NCBI RefSeq assembly: GCF_009877435.1
Contig: NZ_WXEX01000005.1
Location: 186,001-250,000 of the forward strand
From: Heliomicrobium gestii
GTDB taxonomy: Bacteria; Bacillota; Desulfitobacteriia; Heliobacteriales; Heliobacteriaceae
DNA: 64,000 nt
Direction of reading: 5' to 3'
Shown: positions 12,001 to 17,740 of the stretch, piece by piece
Position numbering within the stretch: position 1 is the stretch's first letter
How the letters are laid out: each line of letters starts with the position of its first letter
Made by a program: the position numbers and the translations under genes
Notes under the pieces: model-generated
What the model was told of the DNA's origin: nothing
The model's input: the letters and a program-made list of their open reading frames with translations, nothing else
The model's database searches: none

Positions 12001-13783
12001 TGACCCGGACCGCGCTGGCGTCATAGGTGAGTCGGATGTTGATGACATCGCCGACGGTCACTGAAGCCTGGTCGTCGCGGTTCGGCGTCTTGCCGTTGAC
12101 AGCGATGATTTTTTCGGAAAGAGCGGGCGCTGCCGTCGCGATGGAGGATCCGGCGCTATCGGAGGCCGGCCAGGTGGTCGCCTGGGAACCGGACACCGCT
12201 TCGCCCGGTTGTGATGTTCCGTCGATGCGTGCGCTGGCGCCGATCTGATCGTTGGCGTTCAGCGGCCTGCCGTCGTACGCCACGGTCCAGTGGCTGTCGA
12301 CGGTGCTGTCCACCTGCAGGCCGACCTGGCTGCTGGCCGAGATCTCGGCGATGTTCCATAAAAGTTGGTTTTTACCGGCGCTGTCTTTCACGGCGCTGCC
12401 GGTAAAGCGGTCAACGGTGAGGTGGGCGCCCTCGGGATCGTTGACCTGATAGCCGGTCCCGCCATAGGCGTTGCTGACGAAGGTGTGGCCATCGCCAATC
12501 GCCTCTTGCAGGGCCACCTCTTTCACGGGGTAATACTGGTTGGTCCGGATATCGATGCGGTTGATCAGCCGGTCGCCATAGCCGACGCGGCTCTGCCCGT
12601 TATCGCGCAGGGTGGACTGACCGATACGGACGTCTTTGGCGGTGACGCTGAAGGACAGGTCGCCGCCATAGGATTGACCGTTGACATCGGCGCCGTAGTG
12701 CAGCGCGTTGCCGCCGATCAGGGTGTTGTCAGGGATGACAGGGCCGCTGTTTTCATGGCCGTCCTGCATCTGCTTGTTGTAGATGGCCGTATAAAAGGTG
12801 ATGTTCTTCGTTTCACCCTTGTTGATGGAGAGATTGTCCCAGGTGACTTGGTTCCGGTTGTTTTCGGTGGTGATCGACGCGGGGGCGATCGAAAAGCCAT
12901 CAGGGATGCCCTGCACCCGCAGTGCGCCGTCCATATCGGCGTCCAGGCGGATGTTGGCGATGTTGTCGCGGCTGTTGGCGATCATCTGGACGACAAAGGG
13001 GAACTTGTTCCAAATGTTGTTGTCGCCGCCATGCTCACCGGCGCCTTTGACCTCTTCCCGGTGGCTGGTTTGCATGATCACTTTGAAGGGAACCACCTGG
13101 AAAGACGGGGCGCCGCCCGATTTCGTCGGGTTATTGGCGTCGTAGTAGTAGTTGCGCGCATCGGCGCTGGCGTAGACGTTGATGATGGGTGTGAGCGTAT
13201 CGCCGTATTGCACCGGTTTGAGAACCGGCGGAACGACGGCGTCCGGGTTTTGGGGATCGATGGGACCGGGGGCTTTCACACGGTAGTTTTCACTCACCCT
13301 GACGGTGATGTAGAACCGAAAGTCCTCACCGCTGCCGCCGGAGGCCGGGGCGAGTTCTTTCACATCTTTCCAAAAGACCCGTTGCCGGCCGTCGACAGGG
13401 TTGTCACTGGTGTCAAGCAGTTCAACCGTCGTGGGCGCTGTTTGTTGCGATGTTTGGGCGATCTCCAACCCGTCGGGAAGGATCGCCTCAATGCCCATGT
13501 TGTAGGCCCACTTGTCGGCCGACTGGTTGGACAGGCGGATCTCCAGTGTCTCTGTTTTCCCCAGCACAGCCGTCGTCGCATGGCTCACCGTAAAGGAAAG
13601 CTTATCGCTGGGGAAGGCGATGGCGCTGTCATCGGCAGCAGCTACGGCTGCGGCCGGGTGGATGAGGCCGATCCAAGAGAAAATGGCAAGCCACGATAAT
13701 AGGAATAGCGCCAGTGGCGAGCGGGGTTTTCCCTTTCTTGGATGAGATGATCTGCGCCGGATAAACTGCAATTCCTTCTTCAA
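3008..13783 (-). CDS. Giant secreted SLH-domain surface protein (about 3591 residues)
   Basis: One open frame of 10.8 kb. The TTG at 13783 is chosen because GGAAGGGG lies 8 bases upstream; a TTG at 13801 would overlap that ribosome site. The N terminus has a basic stretch and a hydrophobic signal segment ending HPAAAVAAA (about residue 50). Residues about 60-1690 are a long series of DUF11/CARDB-like beta modules, recognisable by recurring 'NTGQSTAYN' or 'NVGLSPAYG' turns. Residues about 1693-3212 are two copies of a large composite module (see the repeat entry) with carboxypeptidase-regulatory-like and invasin-like (Big_1) folds and paired DFDGDG motifs that may bind calcium. A Gly/Ala/Pro linker leads to SLH repeats (GYPDGSFGP.ITRAE, GYEDGSFRP.ITRAE, GGYPGNLFKP.ISRVE) that should anchor it to pyruvylated cell-wall polymer. 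The last SLH unit (FPDVPEDHWAFGQ) breaks off in unrelated residues. The function is presumably structural or adhesive; the ligand is unknown. Confidence 0.9.
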   Translation of the reverse strand: MKKELQFIRRRSSHPRKGKPRSPLALFLLSWLAIFSWIGLIHPAAAVAAADDSAIAFPSDKLSFTVSHATTAVLGKTETLEIRLSNQSADKWAYNMGIEAILPDGLEIAQTSQQTAPTTVELLDTSDNPVDGRQRVFWKDVKELAPASGGSGEDFRFYITVRVSENYRVKAPGPIDPQNPDAVVPPVLKPVQYGDTLTPIINVYASADARNYYYDANNPTKSGGAPSFQVVPFKVIMQTSHREEVKGAGEHGGDNNIWNKFPFVVQMIANSRDNIANIRLDADMDGALRVQGIPDGFSIAPASITTENNRNQVTWDNLSINKGETKNITFYTAIYNKQMQDGHENSGPVIPDNTLIGGNALHYGADVNGQSYGGDLSFSVTAKDVRIGQSTLRDNGQSRVGYGDRLINRIDIRTNQYYPVKEVALQEAIGDGHTFVSNAYGGTGYQVNDPEGAHLTVDRFTGSAVKDSAGKNQLLWNIAEISASSQVGLQVDSTVDSHWTVAYDGRPLNANDQIGASARIDGTSQPGEAVSGSQATTWPASDSAGSSIATAAPALSEKIIAVNGKTPNRDDQASVTVGDVINIRLTYDASAVRVKQPGVLLYSFLPDGAELAAMDAQGNISNESLATMPVNGVTPGYASGIRALVWNLGTLDETTGTLTVDVPIRIRNNPVVVNDKGEQNLAKLSFLNSPGQAQSASATVALNYVEPKIQVSRVIYVDNGGALTPVTSNATVAGGAKVTMEVKLTSTGSTTAYDVKFVDTLPEELASPQGMNGMSFSASGADLTFACGDLTAGQEMTFRYTADVVNTIGALRSIPTSGKATFSSSAGGNGRKYELAEPDAPYTKLVAATATITKTVVDTATGHDDDLRIGDWVVHKIEIRLPDQTWAYNGVLTDVIDSNQSFLSAYGAYDTTAHSGSGNVAASASGSAVTITGIPAIQGPGVAYTCFIKTQVANATGQQQSQSSHTTFAWDDKAANGGASSHHQVASSDVTVTVKSPMLQITVSPNAVTDMVEGSSKTFTVTIKNIGQNSAYTFQPTLQLPLNQGFSLTGYSSGVYDATTNALRLDPVAQLAPGATITYTATAKLDQKLGAGNTTSIVAATGDYYTNDSAKAAELAGTTPGTQKLTSRTASANIAIPSATITHSIVATSNGSALNKIRPGDTVTYQITLTAPQGVALYDGKIIERLPALARFQVIAAPVGVTASGTELTVPVGDLTATDSGSQTIVVTMLLQARTDVAFTSPSETITAYARASWQTAAAGGASKSVVEKPAALAVIQPNVTIQFLNKQNNRFADGVDTLPITVRIKNTGQSTAYNSAFHVAIPALLEVSALSDGGVSDGAGVTWSGQDIAAGASQDYSFNARLIPAAGSGASGIHLDAKVDSFQSRQAGASPVTAYTPANVKDALDLSVQDLQAQLTIVDSTNNGDKTKVRPGDQITYELAMTAPIQTTAYNSSFDLGHSVLVEQEVLSVQKDAAEIAPVNGRYPLGNLSGTTNTVKIVTRTKTDSNFGTTQYASSLKARVCYETALTGGQSMIQDTAAVPISVIQPKLTLTLNADKSVYEAVYDSIHLTGQLSNVGLSPAYGIDVNETVTDFVYGSGAGTPSGAPAGWNFPSLGEGGQQAIAFTVQADEPALPVTSVRRAALAISRYFSRPEGDRKQYDPLVASLDAIISGNHAIDIAGPDTKAVEAASNVEFTYQLRNTGAGQDRFCLAVDVGDNLPYSAALTADGQVIARGSGANGQWQWTEIAAPYQSAGGPEVSLNAGETKGLTLTLTLPEQASLGEKLVTLTARGALSNRRYDAQTRIEVTGQHLDGWTGNRSRDSWQLPLLAPGEALKFSAVTAINVEQVKAEYSYVAGGQPHAVQIPLALQNSATYLTDHQKRWANVTTRLPDDMPAGEVFVTYTAGDSKGLLLEREDADSPTKGNNPFTVFTTVDIAGQVTRPDGAALPGATVTLADPSGTVTDGQTTADGSGRFRFANVPARLYRLTGEQTGYSREDLTVRAVPDDPAATVVNADLVLAPFQLALTAHPMTVLGDGHSVSQVQAIVTDQQGNPQPGVTVHFAERHQEGAFPLGATAVTGADGAAAVDFLPDRIEGIVTRYYTIRATAAGCGQADVVVSTVPAAIRGQLVDGQNQPLSGMDVTVAKDFDGDGSVDFAAATATGSDGGYLLGVTRYQTPYDLNLRVRAQVPGESRLFRIGQPATVADAVYGQDLSVFDADNSLGGYVTALAPGGNETFLPAELNEKLAVFLRDASTGDEVEDSPGHRRSASVDGNGGFSFGSVPAGRYQVDVRYELEPGTAITVNQDRQGRLPEVTVSGNGRAMFVKTALDLLSRVYDVNTGQPVQGAEVDLYYADTANNRHNGHAPDQRVILPGHGYVPFGKNANPQITGDQGTFAFLVPGDADYYLKAIRPGYFDYTSGTIGITGANLRADIPMLPAEPQETEVYSGQSATYRYTLKNPFAGEENFQITLASPYPVELKKGEETLGRGESHSGQWTWTEITPAYKVTDGSQRDHLILALPASGTAELTAVVTVPLGTAATSSRPITLTASTVAINRAEQGNIQIIERDTYQKGDAVTVREKALDGWTGTGPATPFREPVLGPGDPLRLSAVSTVNADKVVAEYSAAGQRQQVELTLVNGASFVGDGVKQWENTTHRLPADIDAGPYTVTFTGRNAADAIVQTEAAPALANNSFTVFTQIDLTGRVTAQQDGAPLADALVTIRDAAGVTRETRTDAAGYYRFAAVPTTTYRHEVKKSGYKVAVQENVRVLPATPTEREVVVDARLVRFQALLQANPESMVGDGHSQAVLTTTVLDENGHPIAGVPVRFTAAKGSFPDGQDARTGADGKASIRYQSARIEGIVAQQIAVTAIVNDPEKRLYAESQIQITFDPAAIKGIVTNQSANGPVPVEGAKVRVSKDFDGDGQVDFTGEMTTGADGRYFILIPRGNVDYDIQIIKPVNIGGVLREVPFTQKVTVGDIQGHGEQTFDSHMTATGIVQAKSTDGQTAQPLSPEVRAKTKIYLIDATGQYVLGTNSQPKVFTLDANGVFNADALQQGAYRLEVRMEVPDENGQAREVVLNRKDDGELPRIEVAQNGQINIAEELIDPYGTITDSTTGQALSGVHVTLHYADTPRNIAAGRALNGQVNLPPLAGFAPADNANPQNSDNYGKYAFMVFGNTDYYVVGEKVGYQTYTSPTISVNNDIVKWDFAMTPASGGSSGGAGGAGGAGGAPAGPAPAGNTPPPVNPASAGGDQGPAIAITSDRPAYREGDPILYRIDYRIPMGSGAAKVAVTVPAETEIVDPASGDVEGNRITWTVNAGNPAAATGAMSFKVRVRDGALTETERLVTEDAILSIGDLLPSGSSSIPVTVEKARARVRVLLFTDRFGDGTHKRLVIGYPDGSFGPYRNITRAEIAGLFARLTGVNENGGADYTDVPADHWARKYIRTVTAKKLFQGYEDGSFRPDEAITRAELAAVVAKYFGVGGKPVTLHFQDIDQHWAANYIEEAYRNHIVGGYPGNLFKPDEKISRVETVTMVNHLLGRGPLTGVPAQFPDVPEDHWAFGQVEEAAQSHHYQRNAGGAEQMTEAIHDQIE
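4150..8706 (-). repeat. Tandem duplication of an approximately 757-residue module inside the giant surface protein
   Basis: Copy 1 (about 8706-6434) and copy 2 (about 6433-4150) run through the same landmarks in the same order: a YxYxLKN/YQLRN beta strand, SGQWTWTEI or NGQWQWTEI, LDGWTG, NNPFTVFT or NNSFTVFT, a GQV/GRV carboxypeptidase-like fold, GDGHS, RIEGIV, KDFDGDG-VDF, YADT and ANPQ. The copies have diverged at most positions, so the duplication is old. Limits are approximate, read by eye. Confidence 0.85.
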
Positions 13784-13953
13784 TATGAGCGCCCCTTCCA
13801 ATATGTTGGTATACTATTTCTGTATATAAAAAATTTGCGCACTGCAGTAAAGGCACACAAAAGGGTGTGCTTTTTGCAATCTCATATTTTCAGCAAATCT
13901 GCAATTGAGGTATTTCCTTTCCAACAATTGTCGTTGGCCCGCTTACCATTATA

Positions 13954-13981
13954 ACTTTAAAAAAGTCGACTTTTTTAAAGT
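13954..13981. repeat. Perfect 28-bp palindrome
   Basis: ACTTTAAAAAAGTC is followed immediately by its exact reverse complement, with SalI-like GTCGAC at the centre. It lies in the gene-free stretch 13784-14234, between the giant-protein promoter region and the tRNA-Ala fragment. Apart from this palindrome, a small hairpin at about 13852-13872, the terminator at 14117 and the tRNA fragment, I see nothing else there. Confidence 0.6.
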
Positions 13982-14116
13982 CCATTCTAAGGGTTATAAA
14001 AATTAATCAAACAAGAGGACAAGCGCAAAATTATCTGGTTCAATCACAAAAAAAAACCGGCTCGACTATTCAAGGTCATACCGGAGATTCGCACGCTTCT
14101 TCAGATCAAAAATGAA

Positions 14117-14141
14117 AAATCCATCCTGAACGGATGGATTT
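14117..14141 (-). terminator. Terminator downstream of the tRNA-Ala fragment and of the 14235 gene
   Basis: AAATCCATCC (14117-14126) and GGATGGATTT (14132-14141) form a perfect 10-bp stem with a 5-base loop. On the minus strand it is followed by TTTTTCATTTTT. If the island reading is right, this was the original terminator of tRNA-Ala. Confidence 0.8.
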
Positions 14142-14152
14142 ACGTAACGATA

Positions 14153-14194
14153 TTGGTGGAGATGAGCGGGAGCGAACCGCTGGCCTCCTGCATG
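14153..14194 (-). repeat. Copy of the 3' half of tRNA-Ala (attachment-site-like direct repeat)
   Basis: These 42 bases equal 20531-20572 with one mismatch at 14172 (G instead of T). They cover the tRNA from the anticodon-loop edge through the T arm to the encoded CCA end. Similarity stops abruptly on both sides. The 5' half is absent, so this cannot be a working tRNA. It has the form of an attachment-site duplicate left by integration at a tRNA 3' end. Confidence 0.85.
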
Positions 14195-14234
14195 TCGTCC
14201 TTTCTCGTTTATAATCATCGCGAAGGGCTTTCCT

Positions 14235-15305
14235 TCAACATCCCTGCCCGCAGACAAGCCTTCCTTCTTTATCGGGCGATACGACCGTTACAGGCTTTCC
14301 ACAGCGTTCACAACGCAAAGGCTCCACCTGACCGTTGACGGGATTGTACAATACCACCGGCTGTAACGCCTGTTTTCCCAACTGTAGGCTCAATTTCACA
14401 TGGATGCGCGGCAGCGAGAGCATCATGACGTGATCGAGCCGCACATCCCCTTTGACTCGGTACCGGTCTTGGGCATCGATCAGGCGGCGCTCCTGATCGG
14501 CCCGTGTCGCCTCGATCTGCGCCGTCAATCGCGACTGTTTCTCCGCCGTATCGGCAGCCTCAAGCTTCTTCCGCAAGGCCGCCTCCGTCTCCATATAATA
14601 GGCGGCGATCTTGCTCAACTCACGCCTTCGAAAGGCGGCCGAGCGATCATAGATGGCCTGGGCCCGCTCTTTGGCGTCTTGCTCAGCCAGCGAGCAGGCG
14701 GCGCGATAGGCGGCCTCCGGCGACACCGACGGCGCGGGGGTATAACTGTACGCCGGTTTATCTGCCGGAAGCAGTGTGTCCCACCATTGAAAAAAATCGT
14801 CGCGCCGTTCCCCCCGAAAGCCGTCGATCACCACCGGCAACAGCACTTCCGTCTTCTCAAAAGATTGAAAGGTACAGAGAAAAAAGAAGGCGTAAAAGCG
14901 GTGCTCCGCCGTCCACACCATCTCCACCGACGGTGGACGGCAACGCTGAAACTGGATCTGATCGTGAATCTTTTTGAGCAGGTTCTGCGGGGGCTGCGCC
15001 GACGTTCCGGGCCAGTAGAACTGCGTATAATCACCGTACACCTTTGCCTGTTCCACCACAGCGTCGAGAAAGGGGCTTCCATAGGTGACAAAGAGGGCAT
15101 CGGGCGTCTCGCGGGCCACCTCGGCGTCAAAGGTCAAACAGAGATGCTCCTCCTGGCAGCGCCGGGATAGGTCATCACTGAGCAAAACCTCCCAAAGCTC
15201 ATACCCGCTTTCCTCTAAAACGGCGCCGGAGCGACGGAGACAATCGCGGACAAAGGGCTTGATGTCGCTGTGGGTGGTCGGTCGATTCGGATGGTTGTCA
15301 CTCAT
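14235..15305 (-). CDS. Uncharacterised protein with C-terminal zinc ribbon, partner of the SNF2 helicase
   Basis: A 356-residue soluble protein. The N-terminal half (about 1-190) is an alpha/beta domain. Residues about 205-290 are charged and likely coiled-coil (SLAEQDAKERAQAIYDR, then EAALRKKLEAADTAEKQSR). The C terminus ends in CERCGKPV and LVCGQGC, a probable four-cysteine zinc ribbon. Its ATG overlaps the end of the helicase gene by 8 bases, so the two are translationally coupled. Gene order and overall character recall yqhG next to yqhH in Bacillus subtilis (from memory; not verified by alignment). It may be a nucleic-acid-binding accessory subunit of the helicase; this is inference. Confidence 0.75.
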   Translation of the reverse strand: MSDNHPNRPTTHSDIKPFVRDCLRRSGAVLEESGYELWEVLLSDDLSRRCQEEHLCLTFDAEVARETPDALFVTYGSPFLDAVVEQAKVYGDYTQFYWPGTSAQPPQNLLKKIHDQIQFQRCRPPSVEMVWTAEHRFYAFFFLCTFQSFEKTEVLLPVVIDGFRGERRDDFFQWWDTLLPADKPAYSYTPAPSVSPEAAYRAACSLAEQDAKERAQAIYDRSAAFRRRELSKIAAYYMETEAALRKKLEAADTAEKQSRLTAQIEATRADQERRLIDAQDRYRVKGDVRLDHVMMLSLPRIHVKLSLQLGKQALQPVVLYNPVNGQVEPLRCERCGKPVTVVSPDKEGRLVCGQGC

Positions 15306-17565
15306 CCGGCATCAACTCCCCCAACAGCCGTTCATCGACGGCCTTGACGGCAAGATAGTGGTTTTTCGCATCAAGCAGTTGGTCGCCCACTTTGACCATC
15401 TGGGTCTCCATCTCCCGCTCATCGGCCGACTGCAGCCAGGCGTTCAGCACCATATCCTCAAAACCCTGATTCTCCTTCAAGTTGCCTAGGATCATATCCA
15501 ACTCGCCGACGACCAGTTGGAACATGTTGATCTTCGCGTCCAGCAGTTCCAGCATGTGGGATTCCAGCGTATCCTGGGCAGACAGGTTGTAGATGTGCAC
15601 ATCCCGCTCCTGGCCGATGCGGTGAATCCGGCCGATGCGCTGCTCGATCTGCATGGGATTCCAGGGCAAGTCATAATTGACGAGGCAGCGGCAAAACTGC
15701 AGGTTCCGCCCTTCGCTGCCTGTTTCCGTGGACAGGAGCACCTGGGCCTCTTCGGCGAAATGGCGCACCTGCTCTTCCTTTTCCAACCGCTTCATCCCGC
15801 CGTGCAACTGGGCCACCGTAAAGCCTGCTTCAGTCAGCCGGCGAACCAGGTAGCGATGGGTCTCGGAAAAACCGGTAAAAACAATCACCTTATCGTTGAG
15901 CCCTTTCAGCAGTTGCACCAGCGCATCCGCCTTCGCCCGGCGCGGCACCGTTTTGGCCTGCTCCTGCAACGCAGCGAAAAGTCGACGCATCTCTGGCGCG
16001 TACGCTGGCTGCTCGGCCATCTTGGCCAGCGTCGGCAAAAGGGCTTCGATGCTGCTGCCGATCTCCCGTTGCAACACTTTTAGGGTGAGCAAACTCGCTC
16101 CTCCCTGAAGCTTGTCCTGCCCACCGGTGAAGAAACCCCGGACGAAATGGGTGAGCCGCCGGTAGAAGGCCATCTCTTCGGGGCTCAGTTGCAGTCGAAT
16201 CGTCTCGGCATAGCGGCGGCTCAAAATGACCCCGGTTTCCGAACGGCGGTTTCTGACCATCACCTCGCGAACAAGCGTTTTGAGTTCCTCTGTATTTTTC
16301 GGTTTTAGGGCGTCGCCGCGGGTGATGTATTTTTTCTTAAAGGCCGCCGCTGTCTCCAACTGCCCCGGCAAGAGCAGCGTGATCAGATTGAACAACTCTT
16401 CCAGATCGTTTTCCACAGGCGTCGCCGTCAGCAAGAGGATGTACTTCTTCTGCAACTGGCTCACCAGTTGATAGGCCTGGGTGCGTCGGTTTTTCAGATG
16501 GTGAGCCTCGTCGCAGATGACCAGATCAAAGGCGACGGCGCCGATCTGCTGCCGGTGGCTCTCCCGCTTCGCCGTGTCGATAGAGGCGATGATGCGCGGG
16601 AAAAAGGTCCAGGGAGCATCGTGGGCCTTAAACGCCGGATCGTCATAGGTGATAAAGTCGAGATTGAATTTGGCCTGCATCTCCTCGCGCCATTGAGAGA
16701 CGAGCGATGGCGGCGCCAGGATGAGCACCCGCCTGGCCAAACCGCGGAGCATGTATTCGAGGGCGATCAATCCGGCCTCGACCGTTTTGCCCATCCCCAC
16801 CTCGTCACAAAGAAGCGCCCGCCCGCGCAGGTTGGCCAGCACATGACGGACCGTGCGGATCTGGTAGTCAAAGGGCGCCATATCGCGCACCGCCGTCAGG
16901 GACAGGAGCGTGTCAAAGCCGGGATGCAGCGAAAACAGCAAGGCCTGCCGGCGCAGGTACAGATCATCGGCGCTGGCCCCGCGCCCAGTGATGATCTTTT
17001 CAACAAGCGGTTTTCCCTTCTCCTGGTCAAGCCGGATTTCCACAACATTGCCCCGTGAGCCCTGCTCAAAATTCTGGACGATCGATTGGACCGGGTCGGG
17101 CGGACTGACCCAGGTCGTTTTTTTACTTGTGGGCGCCAGGTTTGAGGCGGGCGCTGAAGGTGAGGCTGACACAGCAGCCCCCTTCGCGCTCGAAGCCGTC
17201 GCCCCTTTTTTGGTGCTTTCCCTGTTCGTCCCCCGTTTGGCGGCTGAGCGTTCTCCACCAGACCGATCCGCCCGAGGGATAGGTTGCCGGAGAGCGACGG
17301 GGAAAACGAAAAATTCCTCACTGCCTATCTGTCGCATCTCAAAGGTGGGGGAACCCATATTTTTTAGAAACTTCCCCAATTGAGGGCCTTGGAGAAGGGT
17401 GCCCTGAGGATTGACTTTGCACTTAATCCACTGTTCGCTGGGATCTTGCAAGTAAATCGTTTTCCCGGCAAAGGGCCGCAGCAGTCTGGCGACATCCCCT
17501 TGCAAAAGCAGGCCATTCGTCTGTATCGTCTCCGGCGAGACGGAAAAGGGTGCCGGCCTGTTCAT
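15298..17565 (-). CDS. SNF2/RapA-type DEAD/DEAH helicase
   Basis: 755 residues from the ATG at 17565 (a TTG lies one codon earlier). An N-terminal domain (about 1-95) is joined by a Ser/Ala/Lys-rich linker (about 95-155) to an SNF2 motor. Visible motor motifs: Q-type PFDYQ; Walker A DEVGMGKT (about 258); ILAPPSLVSQW (Ia); ICDEAHH (Walker B, about 350); LLTATPVEN (III); then in the C-terminal RecA lobe VFTGFSETHR, STETGSEGRNLQF and RIGRIHRIGQ (VI, about 650). SNF2 proteins use ATP to translocate on duplex DNA and displace bound proteins such as RNA polymerase (RapA) or act in phage defence (DISARM drmD, related motor). No nuclease, methylase or phospholipase domain is adjacent, so a defence role is not established. 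Confidence 0.9.
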   Translation of the reverse strand: MNRPAPFSVSPETIQTNGLLLQGDVARLLRPFAGKTIYLQDPSEQWIKCKVNPQGTLLQGPQLGKFLKNMGSPTFEMRQIGSEEFFVFPVALRQPIPRADRSGGERSAAKRGTNRESTKKGATASSAKGAAVSASPSAPASNLAPTSKKTTWVSPPDPVQSIVQNFEQGSRGNVVEIRLDQEKGKPLVEKIITGRGASADDLYLRRQALLFSLHPGFDTLLSLTAVRDMAPFDYQIRTVRHVLANLRGRALLCDEVGMGKTVEAGLIALEYMLRGLARRVLILAPPSLVSQWREEMQAKFNLDFITYDDPAFKAHDAPWTFFPRIIASIDTAKRESHRQQIGAVAFDLVICDEAHHLKNRRTQAYQLVSQLQKKYILLLTATPVENDLEELFNLITLLLPGQLETAAAFKKKYITRGDALKPKNTEELKTLVREVMVRNRRSETGVILSRRYAETIRLQLSPEEMAFYRRLTHFVRGFFTGGQDKLQGGASLLTLKVLQREIGSSIEALLPTLAKMAEQPAYAPEMRRLFAALQEQAKTVPRRAKADALVQLLKGLNDKVIVFTGFSETHRYLVRRLTEAGFTVAQLHGGMKRLEKEEQVRHFAEEAQVLLSTETGSEGRNLQFCRCLVNYDLPWNPMQIEQRIGRIHRIGQERDVHIYNLSAQDTLESHMLELLDAKINMFQLVVGELDMILGNLKENQGFEDMVLNAWLQSADEREMETQMVKVGDQLLDAKNHYLAVKAVDERLLGELMPDE

Positions 17566-17684
17566 CAATTGTTATACACCGCCTATTTGTGACGTGCGTC
17601 CGATAACGATCATTTTAGCATAAAAAGAAGATTCTTGCCCCGCCAGGCCGCAGGCTGCGATGAAAGGGGCTTTCTATAAAAAAT

Positions 17685-17715
17685 GAGGCTCCTGACAGGG
17701 GATGTCATGAGCCTC
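17685..17715 (-). terminator. Terminator of the SEC-C gene
   Basis: GAGGCTCCTGACA (17685-17697) pairs with TGTCATGAGCCTC (17703-17715) with one mismatch. On the minus strand it is followed by ATTTTTTAT. It separates the SEC-C gene from the helicase operon. Confidence 0.85.
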
Positions 17716-17740
17716 CACAATGCGGCATGAGCGCGCTCTT

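Noticed and set aside
14066-14257. A 63-codon minus-strand frame across the tRNA-Ala fragment
   Set aside because: It overlaps the terminator hairpin and tRNA-derived sequence and starts inside the preceding gene.
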